DNA of 64,000 bases from Hypomyces perniciosus (taxonomy: Eukaryota; Ascomycota; Sordariomycetes; Hypocreales; Hypocreaceae), in the NCBI GenBank assembly GCA_008477525.1, contig SPDT01000008.1, forward strand, positions 1,116,001 through 1,180,000. Reading direction: 5' to 3'. Positions 45,470 to 57,107 of this stretch are shown in pieces; the first letter of the stretch is position 1, and each line of letters starts with the position of its first letter. Position numbers and translations under genes: made by a program. The notes beneath the pieces are model-generated. The model saw nothing but the letters and a program-made list of their open reading frames with translations. It did no database searches and had not been told where the DNA came from.

Positions 45470-48276
45470 TTTTTTTAACGATAGACAATAGTTTGAGTTA
45501 CGAATAACGAAAGGACGAGCTCTAGAGCTCACGCTGGATGTTGTGAGTTCACAACAGAACTTGACGGCGATGTTGAAGGAATGGATAGAGAGAAAAGCAT
45601 CTTTGGAGATCGGAGGGCAGTGGATGCTTTTAGGCAGATGGTCGTCGCCCTATTTCCGGTAGCTTGGTGATGAATGAACCCAGCCCGTGAAGCGGTGCGT
45701 GCCCGGCTTACAGGCCTTGTCGACTTGCCCCTGTGGCCCACTTACTAGCAATGGCTCCATGAGATGAGGCCATGACTCTATCCAACGTCTTCGAGGAATA
45801 CCCGAACAGGTCAAGGGACCCTTGTTTAGGCCATGGGATATTGTCTTTATACAGAGGAGCATGGGTAGGAGTGGTTGATACTACTAGTCCTAATCATGGA
45901 AGCGATCTAGGAGAGGGAGTCGATGAAATTGGTAACGGCATCGTTGGCTTGGCCGGCCAAGTTCAAGCAACATTCGGGAGCGCCGCCATGTCTTGTCTCC
46001 GCGTGGTTTTGAAGGTGTGAGACATCACCTGTCCTGTACAGAGTAGGGGCCATATCCGACGGAGACATACATATGAGGCTCTGCTCATCAACACCAACAA
46101 CAGTTGTGGTGTTTGCCGCTTGTGCCTATTACTCCATACCACAACGACGGACCACTCCATTTGCAGCCACAGCGGAGCCATTAATGCAGGAACTGCATGC
46201 TGCAGGGACGTCCGATAAAACTGACGGTTGCTTGCTTGACGCCTCTGACAGGCAGGCATACCTTTAACATTAACATCAACATTCTGACACAGGATACTAT
46301 GGAGTATCCTAAGCTCAGTCAGGGGCGAGAGATATGATGACAGGCTTCAAGATCCTTCATACACGGATTCCAAATTAATCGATTAGCAGTTATTAGGTGC
46401 TGCTCAGAGGAAGCCGATATGACAGGCCCGAACCGAAGCGTTACTCACGGAGTATACCTCGGACCCCCTATACTTGATACTCATCTGCTCCATCCGCTCC
46501 ATCCGGCTATCGATACACGTACGGAGAGGAGTACCAACCGTATTTGGCATTGCCGATGACGCTAAGGAGTATTAATTGGAGGCCTATTATCCCATAAGCT
46601 GAAATCGACCGGTAGTGCTCATCAACCGCCCATCGACGAACTTGAACGAACTGTGGAGGATACTATCCGCCGCCATTACCACATAGTACTATGTAGTATT
46701 AGATAGTAGTAGTACTCGTAAACTCAGCGCTTCCCCATTGGGGATATTGCCGGAGCTGCGTGCGTTATGAGGCCAAAGCTCGGGGTGGAAGAAGCCTGAG
46801 CCTGCAGAACCGTTTATCCTGGCAAAACGGCGAAGCAGAACGATAGATGATAGATCCTGAGAGCGAACCGAAGCGAGCTGTATCCCTCCTTACTACTCCA
46901 TACGGCGTGGAAATTAAAATAAAATAGAATAGAAATAGAAATCCCCTTACTATTACTCGGAAACTTCAGCCCAGACGCCTCCTTTGTTTGTTTGCGGCAA
47001 TTGTTGTTGTCGGGGGGGAAATCATCACGCAATTTTGTAGAGTTAGTCATTATTAGTCGATTCAACTATCGACACCACGCGTCTCGTCAACGTTAGGACG
47101 CGCGCAAAACCACTACTCGTAAACTACTCCGTGGATAGATAACACCTGCTATTATTACTTCGTACTATCTTTTTCTTCCATCGGCCGGCACGTCAAGTCT
47201 GGTGCCCTTGATTGGACCAAAGCTCTCAGCCGCTCCGTTAGGCCCGCGAGCTGACATGCAACGCCTTGATTCAAGAACTACGAGTAACTGCCAGAAAACC
47301 AACAAGCGAAATCACAGCGTTCGAAGAACACCTGTCCGTAGTAGTAATGGCACTTATTTTGGGCTGGCAAATTTGGGGCACGACCCACTGAGGCTCTTAG
47401 CCAGGGGTTCGTTCAACTCGTCGCGCCCGTTCTCCAGAGTCTGATTAGTATTGGAGGATATTACAACGGCATTCTTGTCAGGTCACCTTCGCCTTGAAGG
47501 TTAACAAGGCGTTGATTCTGTCACAATCGCTAACATGGTTCATGCCGCTCTGAAACATACCATAAGCGGGTCTCATCATCCTGGAGCCTGCACGCAGATG
47601 ATGGGGAAAAGAACTCGCTTCCATTGGAATACTACTACTACTACTGCAGAGCTGAGTCATCGGCAATTAGATAGAGAAAAAGAAAAGAAAAAGGAAAAAA
47701 AGTCAATTGAAATCCGCTGGAGAACGGGAAGCATAGTCTTCCGATGTGTGTGTGTGGAGTGTGGCGTTTCCAAAAAGCCTACGCTCCGTGATAGCTCTCC
47801 GTCTAAGTCAGCCACCGTCTCAAGGCCAAAGCCAGCGATAGTGGGGATTCTTGACACCAAAGACGTGATGAAATCATGAACTTGGCCACACTATTCCGAC
47901 GGTTAAAGGAAGCCTGGGTAGAAGGCCGAACGTACATGGAAGGGAGGGACCTGTCATTTGACCTACCCAAATACGAGTATACTATTAGGTCATACTATTA
48001 AGGAGCATGATTCTACCTTGTCGACCCAAGGGCGTTACTGTACTAAGAAAATGCCGGCTCATGCCAAGGCCATTGAGCCGCAGGCCCGTTTATGGAAAAT
48101 AGAGTCCGAGAGGCCACCAAGATCCACCTACTCCGTACGAGTACATCCTTTAGCATTATACGATAATGGCATCCATTCATATATATCACACATACATCTG
48201 CATGTTTGTACCGACATTGCTGATACTACTTCCACAGCAGCCAATTCACCCTCACCCCCTAATACTACTTCTCTTC
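45470..48276. other. Intergenic, upstream of GH16
   Basis: About 2.8 kb with no supportable gene. It contains the GH16 promoter, short TAGTAG repeats near 46690-46715, a purine-rich AAAGAAAAG stretch near 47680-47700 and one TACTCCGTAC copy at 48129-48138. Frames on both strands show no domain pattern. Confidence 0.45.
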
Positions 48277-49592
48277 CTATGATACATCGGCCACCTTTCT
48301 GATAAAAGGCCTCAGCCCAGAGGTCGCCGCCTGCTCTGTCTTGCCATCCACCTTAACTCTCTTCAGCTGTATCCAACCATCCACCACCTGGACATAACAA
48401 GTACCTGTAGCCTCGTCGACTCTTACCACCCTCTCATGCTGTTCTTCTGCCGCCTCATCCTTTCCACCTACGCCCTGTAGAAACACAATCCCCCCTTCAA
48501 CATCACGCGTCTCTCCCGCAACAACATCGATATCCTGAAAGATCACACGTTTAATCTCCCCCTTCTCATTGACCACTCTCGTCCACACCGTCGTAAAGAC
48601 TCTTGTCCGGCGCTTGAATTCCTCAGTTGTCCATCTTGACCAGTCCACTTGTGAATCAGCCTTGGTTACCTTCGGCGCATGGGTTAACTCGTCTTCTTCA
48701 AGCTGGCTTGCCATCCACCCGGCATCTACATGAGGCGGCACGTGTAAGCCATCCCGTAGTCCCTGGACGAGCATTTGCGCTCCTGCCACCGACAGCGCTT
48801 TGGTTAACTGCTGGATCGAGGCACTGGGCGGGACAGGCAGACCTGGCGCTGGCGTCTGCGCGAGAATAGTGCCGTGGTCAAAGGCCTTGTGGTCCAAGGT
48901 CTGCAGAGAGATGCCGATGTGCTTGTCGCCGCGGAGCATGGCATGATGAATCGGAGCCGGGCCACGGAGGCTGGAGCATGTTAATGTTAGAGTGAATGGC
49001 GCGTTCCAGGGTGAGATTTCTAGACTTACTCCGGTAGAAGCGAAGGGTGTACGTTCAACCCGCCATACCTGGCGGACTTCAAAATCCGTGGCGGCACGAA
49101 CAAGCCAAACGATACAACCACAACTAGGTTGACTCCATCTGGTAACTAACACACACATTCAGTAAGCTGTCCATGAGTTTGCTGGCATCGTAGATCCTAC
49201 CTCCCAGTTTCTAAACGTCTCCCTTTGATGGATCCGCAATCCTAATTCCTCTGCCACAGACTTACATGGCACTACATCCTAGTCAATAAATGGTTCCTCA
49301 TACTGTATGATTCAAACCCAGCATATCACCCACCTTCTCGGATCTGCTTGAGCCCTCTTCCCATGCGCTTCGGTGGCAAGACCATCACATCCAGAGACTC
49401 CACCAACTGCCTGTTTCTCATATACTCTCCATGCAGGGCATGTAAAGACTCGCAGCTGAATGCATCAGATCCGCAGAACAGGATCCGGAGCGGGTCTGAG
49501 ACCCTTTTCGTAATTGTTGTAGAGAGACATCGCCGAGGTATAGAAAATCCCAACCTCAGGACTGCAATTGATCTGGCAATTGAAGAAAACAT
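48277..49592 (-). CDS. FMT1: Mitochondrial methionyl-tRNA formyltransferase
   Basis: Four exons (49592-49334, 49271-49201, 49145-49030, 48970-48277) with introns of 62, 55 and 59 nt encode 379 residues; all phases agree. The enzyme formylates initiator Met-tRNA for mitochondrial translation. The N-terminus is a presequence (SSIARSIAVLRLGFSIPRRC) and the catalytic domain starts at LRILFCGSDAFS. The catalytic triad of the family is present: Asn141 and His143 in GLNVHPSLLP and Asp180 in LDHKAFDHG. LRGPAPIHHAMLRGD follows the first block. The C-terminal half contains a weaker Fmt C-terminal domain (VDWSRWTTEEFKRRTRVF) and ends with a basic strand region. The first acceptor is GATGTAG rather than the nearer GACTAG, chosen because only it keeps the frame (IREVPCKSVAEELG). 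Confidence 0.9.
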
Positions 49593-49870
49593 CACAGATC
49601 CGTCATCCCCATGTATTTTTAATACAGAGGAAGATGAATAAATAATAGACTAAGAGGCAATTGGAAAGCGCTCTGTCATAAGCAAGCTTCTTAACAAATT
49701 GTCAATCAAGTTGATCTCTCTAGGGTGAGCGACCTTTGAAGCAAGATGAGTTATCGCGTTTGGTGCAAATCCGCTTACATGCATGTGAAAGCCAGATGCT
49801 TGGATGCCTCGCCATAAACCTTTTTGCCCTCATGAACGGATTCGATGATAATCTAGCAAAACTATAAGAA

Positions 49871-51018
49871 TTAAGATGACTCCAAGGTCCAATCGCATGC
49901 TACATTCCAAGTTTCTCCATCCAACTCAACATCCCACACCGGCTGCCCAACCATCACCACACTCCCCAACTTCACCTCTGGCCTCCTCCCCAGCCCAGTT
50001 AACTTTCCTTCGCCAGCCAGGATCCATCTCTTCGACATCTCACCAGGGCTAAAATGGCCCTTAATAAGATACATCCGTTTCCCCCGACGAACTTCATCCA
50101 CGTGAATTTTAAAAGAAGACTCTGCTCGCTGATCAATCCCTTCCCACCCTTTCACTTCAGATAGCCACCCTTGAAGCTCGGCTACTAGTCCACCAGCAAT
50201 GTATTTAGCTCCTTTTCGTTGTGGTGAAAACGGTGCGGGAAGACCCTCGAATGCGTCATCCACCTCGACAGGCTTAAAGCGCGGTGCGGGTTGGAAGATC
50301 GGCTGATGAGGCGTCCTCGTATCCAGCGCGTCATCAAGAGAATGATGGCTATCGCCAACGCTCATCTCTGACGCCGAGTCTCCAATTTCCTCATTTAATG
50401 CATCATCGCCATCTTGGGATACGGGGATATCCTGGTCCTCCCCCGTTGGCGAGCTGGGTATCGGCACTGGAGAAATAGACACTCTGCGTCGTTTAGGCTC
50501 TCTCCCCACGGGGGGACTATGCGATGAATCGCTCAGGCTCACTGAATCAATGTCAATTGACCCGCGATAGCCACCTCGTTCGGAGTCCTTCACCGGAGAT
50601 AAAGGCCCTTCCGGCGACGCCGTCATACCATCAGACTCGATATCGATAGCATCCTTGCGCAGTTCATGCTTCTTCCTGATGGCCTTCCCTGCTACACCCT
50701 CCGAGGATTCGTACCCAAACCCATCATCATCATCCCCCTCCTCCTCATCTTCGACATCATCCTCGACGTCCTCTATCTCGAGCTCTCTCCTCTGCTGAGT
50801 TGGTCTTGGAACTGACGACGAGCCAAATCGTGGCGTCGACTGGAATCGCGGGGGCGCTGCAGGAGTCTGTGATGACGATCGCGTGGAGCGCCTTGGCAGT
50901 AAAAACCGCCGTGGAGTGGGTGTCTAAATTCCCGTACCAATAATTAGCATCGCAGAGTTACATCTCCTACGCCCCATTGTGCTGATGAGTCTTGACTTAC
51001 GCTGGGTGGCGGATTCAT
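49871..51018 (-). CDS. Conserved fungal protein of unknown function (acidic, nuclear-looking)
   Basis: Two exons: a tiny first one (51018-51001, MNPPPS) and 50923-49871, around a 77-nt intron, encoding 356 residues. The N-terminus is basic and Ser/Pro/Arg-rich (PRRFLLPRRSTRSSSQ). A strongly acidic run (EDVEDDVEDEEEGDDDD) comes next, then a KKRR-like segment (EPKRRRVS) suggesting a nuclear signal. The only folded-looking part is the last 115 residues: LQGWLSEVKGWEG, FKIHVDEVRRGKRMYLIKGH, KRWILAGEG, LGSVVMVGQPVWDVELDGE, WNVACDWTLE. The alternating beta-strand pattern is compatible with an OB-type barrel, but that is only an impression. I do not recognise the protein. Confidence 0.7.
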
Positions 51019-51856
51019 GGTTCTGCTGGGAACAGCATTGCCTCCCTGTCCCTCGTTTCACCCTGGAGGCGGGACACCGAGACCGCGACTGGCGGAGTGT
51101 TGAATCATCACTGAAGGCCTCTCAAGATATCAATTGAAGTCGTCGTGAGGGACGATAAGGCTGTGATCGCATGTTATAGGTGGGAAGTTAAATCTGGAGT
51201 TGTTGCGCGATCGAGAGAGCCATGTGCTTAAGCCGAGGGGTTTAGTTAATCCGGAGTGGGGCTCCAGAACATCAATTAGAAGTCGAGAATATCCCACCCA
51301 CATTCAGGTTACTTCATCAGATACATCACATCACATCACATAAGGACTTCAGTTGTGAAATTATAATTCATTGAAGCAATTCCTCCTCCATCCGTGCCTC
51401 ACAGCCTATCCCAACCGAGTTTTATATACAAGAAAAACGAGTAAAAATGCAGTCCCTAGGACTCAAACTCCGTCCATGACTGACAAGGGGGGACACGCGC
51501 CTCATTCCCTTTCATGCAAAAAACAAGGCAGAAAAGCTGCCAAAAAGATGCCCAACAAGAAACGCCGGGCTGTACATCTCGCCTGTTCCGTCGTACGTGC
51601 CTGCATTTGCCGTGATGAATTTTTCTTGCCACAACCATAGTAGTATAACTTTCCCCAGGTGAAAAAGAAGCGAGAAAAATTCGGGTATCCTAGACGGACG
51701 AGATAGCCCATAACTGATAGTGGCGAAAAGAGGTGAAAAGAGATATAATTAAGGATGAGAATTAGGATGCGGAGAGGAGAACCCAGTAGGACGAAAAGTC
51801 CAACCAGTGCAGTAGGGGGGTAAGAATGTCGGCTGATGTCGGCATCAGTATTTATT
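51019..51856. other. Intergenic between two minus-strand genes
   Basis: Promoter of the 356-aa protein gene and the 3' UTR of the DUF3405 gene. Short ATCACATCACATCACAT repeats occur near 51323-51340. No gene seen. Confidence 0.5.
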
Positions 51857-54389
51857 TTAGCCGTACGCAAGGTTAAAGCCTGACTTGTGACCTGGCTTCG
51901 TAGGCTTGGTGTCCTTGACAGGATGGAGCATGATGGAAGGCAGACACGGCCGACCATTCTGCTGCTCCCACTGTGCTCCTCCAATACCGGTATCAATCCA
52001 CCCCATCCAGTTATTATAAAGTCGGTTCGGGGGCTCGGCACGATAGTACCAGGTGTTGCCCTGGTATCGTCGCTCCCTGCCCCAGCCCATAGGACTTCCG
52101 TATCCACCAGACTCACCGTTAGGACCAGGATTAAACCATTGGTTGAGGAATTTACCGTTCCAGTCTCGGTCAGTGAAGACAGGATGAGGGGCATAGACCG
52201 TCTTGAAGCCATGCAGGAGAGCAACAGTCTGTGGTGTCATCTCGGAAGCCACGTGGTTTCCGCGCATATTCTCAACATGCATGATGTCTAGGAGACGTTT
52301 CGAAATACGAGATTGGGTGACAATGGTTGTACGTCGAGGAAGATCCTGACTATCATGTTCGTCGTCGTTGTATCCCCAAATGTGGGTTCGGATGATCCAA
52401 TTGCTGTTGACAGGGTTGAAGATCGGACTGACAGCGATGAAGTCGGCCTCCTCGCCAACACCCCATTCATAGTTGTCATTTTGAGGGGACGCAACAGGAG
52501 GTTTGGGTCCAACAGGTTTGATGAAAGACAAGTCAGGAGGGCCCCAAACAGTCGCATTGCCATACCGCTCCTCGATATCCTTGCGGAATGTAGTGTCGTA
52601 ATCGCCGTGGAAATCAGGGATGTACCACCGCTCGTTTCGTTCCCAAAGACCTTTCCGTGGCTGCTTTGCGGCGAACTTTGCCATGTTCTCCAGCAGATCG
52701 TAATGATGACCGGTAAAGCGGAAATCCATCTCCCAATTCCAGATGTAGTCGAATTGGGGATGGTCATGGCTGAACTTCTGTACAGAAAGCCACTGTGCTG
52801 TATGAACGCTTCGCTCGTTCTCATCCTTCAGCTCCGTATAAATATCCCAGACTTGTTTGTCGTTCCACAACACTGTGATACCATGGAATTCTGCAGGAAT
52901 GAACTCACGCAGAACGCGCTGATAGACCTCTGGGTCGTCGAAAGGCCGGAGATTCTGGTCCTTGACGTGGACAAGAAGGTACACCTCATATTCACCACCA
53001 GACTTGAGCGAGAGCTCGCTGATGAGAGCGCGGATGACCTGGTTATCATTCTCTGTGTAGGTCTTGCCAGTGTAAGATCTCAACAAGACTGCGGTTCGTT
53101 TCTCCTTGACGAACTGGGAACTTGACACCTTGATCTTATTCGTATCGGAGTCTGCAGGTGACCGCCCCCTGATCTTGGGAGGTTGAGTTGGCGGCTGTAA
53201 TTGTCTTTTCGCTTTCGGACGTTCGGTAGGAGTTGGCGCTTTCATTTTCGGGGAATTGGTGGGGGATATTCTGTCCTTGTGCTGCTCCGGTCTCCCAGGC
53301 TTCGAGGACTTGATGAGCTTGGCAGTCTCCGGGTAGACGCTGAGGAAGGGATTCTCTTTGCTTCTATCCAGGTTAAATCTTTTCGCGTTCCGCTCCACGC
53401 AATGTCGCTGAAGGTCACCCCAGTTCACGTTCTGCCAGTCGATAACCTCCATCTCACCACCAATCTTCTTCTTCTGTGGGAGGAGGCCAAAGGGGCCTAG
53501 GCGCGTCTCTCGTTCCCAGCAAAGATTAGGGTCCATGCCCAGGAGACTGTAGCTTCCAAACTTGGGCTCAGGGAATTCATGAGGCCTGCCCTTGAAAACC
53601 AGCAAGTCCTCAACGAATTCGCCGGTGGGGCCTTTGCACGGAGCATAAGGAGCATGGCGTTGCTTCTTCCACTCATCGCCGTTGTAGTCAGGGTACGGGT
53701 TGAAACGAACAGGCTTATCCGTAGAAAATCCAACACTAGCTTCGGGGTCCTCTCGGAGCTTCCCAGAGAATGCATCCGTGCGGTTTACTTTGTAGTCGAG
53801 AGTGTTAAGCGTATTACCGTAGATTTTGTTCGAGGACTCCAGACTGGGAAAAAAAAGTTAGTATCGAATGCTAGAAAATCACCAGTATCCCAAGAACTTA
53901 CTTTGCTGTCGCCTTGTACGCATATCTCCACATCTTCCTCATATCCTTCTCGTGCTGAAGCTTGCTGATGGTGCCAGAGTCTCTGTGCTTTCCATCGGTC
54001 TCATAACCTTCTTCCACATCCTTGGGATCTTCCTTGTCGTCGGGATCCCTCCACTTTCGCAAGTCCTTGATGTTCAAATCCCACGACTCCAGCATTTGCA
54101 CTTCCTTATTATAGGTCTCAGGGTCCATGTTAAGAGGCTTCTCTTGTTCGCTGGCATTCGCCTTCTTGACGTCTTCCTGCTCATGATTGGAAGCATCGCT
54201 CGGCCTCGGAGCACTAGCCTTGCCACCTTGGTTGTCGTGTAGATACGGCACAATGCTGAAAACGGGCGTTGGGCCGCTGAGAAGCAGGTAGTAGGACGTG
54301 ATGGCGGCGAGAAAGACAATAAGGACGACCCTCGGCCGTGGCCGAGAGAGAATCCCGCGGCGTACCTGGGGATTCAACATCTTGTCCAT
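51857..54389 (-). CDS. DUF3405 family type II membrane protein
   Basis: Two exons (54389-53902 and 53843-51857) around a 58-nt intron encode 824 residues. The N-terminus has a short basic tail (RRGILSRPRPR) followed by one membrane span (VVLIVFLAAITSYYLLL), the layout of Golgi type II enzymes. The luminal part begins with a Lys/Glu-rich stem. The DUF3405 region follows: FNPYPDYNGDEWKK, GPTGEFVEDLLVFKGRPHEF, RTAVLLRSYTGKTY, EVYLLVHVKD, HPQFDYIWNWEMDFRFTGHH, EEADFIAVSPIFNP. A Pro/Lys-rich insertion sits between VYPETAKL and the QFVKEKRTAVLLRSYTG strand. The NWEMDFRFTGHHY and EADFI blocks resemble glycosyltransferase metal-site regions, so a Golgi glycosyltransferase is plausible but unproven. 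Confidence 0.85.
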
Positions 54390-55290
54390 CCTCGGGAGAG
54401 ATCGATTGCGGTTGAAGACAGATGGCGGTCGCGCAGGTCGAGACGAGCCAGGTATCGAGCCGTTGTGATTTTGAGTGTACTAGGCAGCTCCCAATCAACG
54501 TCGCATGTTGCGGAACGGTAGCGGCGAAGGATACACGAGGCTATGCTTGCAATAAGGTTGCGGCTTGCTTAACGGCCAGATCGCCAGCAACGACTAGTTC
54601 CCTGGAGTATAAACGAGCACCCCGTACGGAGTACAATGCGAGAAGATACGTCGTCGTAGGAACGAGAGGATGGAGCCTCTGTCGAAGAGGTCTCAGTCTT
54701 GGAACAGGGAGAAACACAGAAGAAAAACAGGGGAAAGAAGCTGAAACACGGCGCACTACCAGATCCTACTTCAAATTGTTGTATGTATCGGTAAGTATGG
54801 CGTGCACAAAAGGCGACGCAAGCGAGTGTAGGGAGTGAACTGAGGGAGTAGAAAAAGAAGTTGCGCGTAGCCAAGCAAACAGTTGAGGAGACGTGCTCGG
54901 CACTGTAGAAACAAGTTTTAGCACACTGGTCCAGCAGCGCCCAGGGGGGCGTTCAAGCTTAAACCTGCACAGGCAGTCTGGAGCACCCACGGAGCACCTA
55001 CAGAGGGATCGGTGGGGTCATCTCAAGATTGCGGGCGGGGTGCCATTAAGGGGTCAGCACTTGCATGCCTGTGTGATTGCGATTGCCTACGGAGTACGGA
55101 GTAGTATTGAGATACAATTCCGCTGGATCGGTGCTCGTTAGCAATCGTTTAGGGGGACTGATGCTGATGCTGATGCCGATCAGAAACACATCAGCGCACT
55201 GTGTGTACGGAATTCCGGGATTATCAAGACGGGATCTCTCTCTAGGTACTCCGTACTTCTGCTTGTTCAATGCACCGGGCGACTTTTTTT

Positions 55291-55302
55291 GGGGGGGGGG
55301 GG
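55291..55302. repeat. G12 homopolymer
   Basis: Twelve consecutive G residues preceded by seven T residues. Confidence 0.85.
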
Positions 55303-56641
55303 TCAGCAGGGGACACTCGGATGTACATATGTACTCCGTACTATTGGATACATAGTAGACTATGATATTAGTCCATTGGCTCTAGCGAGAGGGCGAAATC
55401 GCAGCGCATAGATAAGGACGGGTCCGTACCTTGACGGAAGAAAATCCAGCCCTCGCATCTGTTTTTTCCAGTTCAATGAATAATACGGAGTACGAACTGA
55501 CTGTTAGCATCGGCAGTGGCGCTGAGGGGCTTTCAACGCGGATCCATATGCCGTTGTCTACTGGCCGCTGGCGGTTCTAGAGTTTGCAATTCGACTCAAG
55601 TAGTACGCGAATCCGCAAGCTCTCCGCCGCGTGGGTCACACACATTGCACCCTCCCAACAACGCCATGACGAGTAAGATTGCTTACTGCCTCTATGCTTC
55701 AGATACAAAAATTGCTCTTGTTGTCGAGTAAAACTGCTGTTGTGTTATTGTCATTATTCTTACCATTATTCAACGGCTTTCAAACGTCGTCGCCACCGTC
55801 TATTTTTGACCTTTCAGAAACGGCCCGGTGCCAAGCCTAAGCTGAGAAAACCTTCGTCTCCATGTCTTCGCACTCAGAAGCCACAAAACCTTCCATCACC
55901 CACGTGCCGCTTTGTTCTCTGTCAAAGCATAGAACCACTGGCACAAGTAGCGCTAATAATTCCCTCACACCTATGAAGTTAGGTTAAATATCTCCGTAAC
56001 CAACCAAAGACGGCAGTTCGGGCGACCATCAGACCTGGTTCATGCATCCAAGATTGCTCTGTAAATTATATGCTCATTAATATCAGCCCCTATTATCTGG
56101 GCATCGCACCCACAGAGCATGAAGTACGTACCGCCACGAAGCACCATCCAACCAGCCACAGTGTTTCGTAGGCCCGCCAAGACATATGCCTCAGAATGCT
56201 AGCTTGGCTTCGTAAAAGAAATGCTAGCCATGTACGAAGTACGAAGTAGTACGTACCATTACGCAACCGCCCCCATGTCCATCATATGCAGCACAGGCCA
56301 TTTCTCTTCACGCTCCATCGGTTTCTGAGGTTAAACCCCAAGAATTATGAGAGCGCTGAACTAGTGGTACTACTTTGTTTTTGGGCGGTGATCTGCAATT
56401 AATAAATGTCTTATCAGTTTGACCAAGGGGGGAGGTCTGAAACTTCTGTTCCAAATTACGACAATGACACTACGTCATTGCAAACCACATAGTGCCTCTG
56501 ATAAAGTTCACGTGCAAAGTCAGGGCTCATTGTTCAGTCCCAAGTACCTGGTTGTGCTCCACATCACTGTTTGACTGTAACATCATAATACCACCGGAGA
56601 TCGGCTGAATTCGCGCACGGGAGCTAAGTCTTCAAGATCAA

Positions 56642-56658
56642 CCCCCCCCCCCCCCCCC
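56642..56658. repeat. C17 homopolymer
   Basis: Seventeen consecutive C residues, the longest homopolymer I saw in the window. Length in the true genome may differ because such runs are error-prone. Confidence 0.85.
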
Positions 56659-57107
56659 GATATCTTTGCCAAGCAGGATGGCCGAAAAAAAGCGGCATTA
56701 CGATATTATAAACTAGTACTAGTATGCGAATATTATGCGTGTGCAGTATAGCCAACATGTCATCATACCATGCCAATGGAAGATAAACGCCGATGCTCAC
56801 CCAAGAGATTGCCTTTGCCCATGCCTCAAAACTCCTTCCATGCTGACAGTAGACATTAAGTAAATATCACCAGTGCCCCGTCCATTCATAAACGCATCTC
56901 AGTAACAAAGATATCTTCCTCCAAACAAGTCCAGCCAGTTATGGGTATATCGCCGGCAAAACAAGGGTATATAAAGTCAAAAACAATTGATTCGAAACTC
57001 CTTTGAACACCCAACAAAGAGAGACGGCGTTGAATCAAGCAGGTTAGCCAGCCTCGCTGTGTAGCAGGAACTATTAAACCCGACTCGGGTGGATGGTGTC
57101 ATGCCAT

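Larger units (their letters stand above)
54390..57107. other. Intergenic, upstream of the DUF3405 gene
   Basis: About 2.7 kb with no supportable gene. It holds the DUF3405 promoter, at least five TACGGAGTAC copies (54625, 55088, 55246, 55332, 55484), a G12 run at 55291-55302 directly after a T7 run, and a C17 run at 56642-56658. The last part is the 3' region of the LIM gene. Confidence 0.5.
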
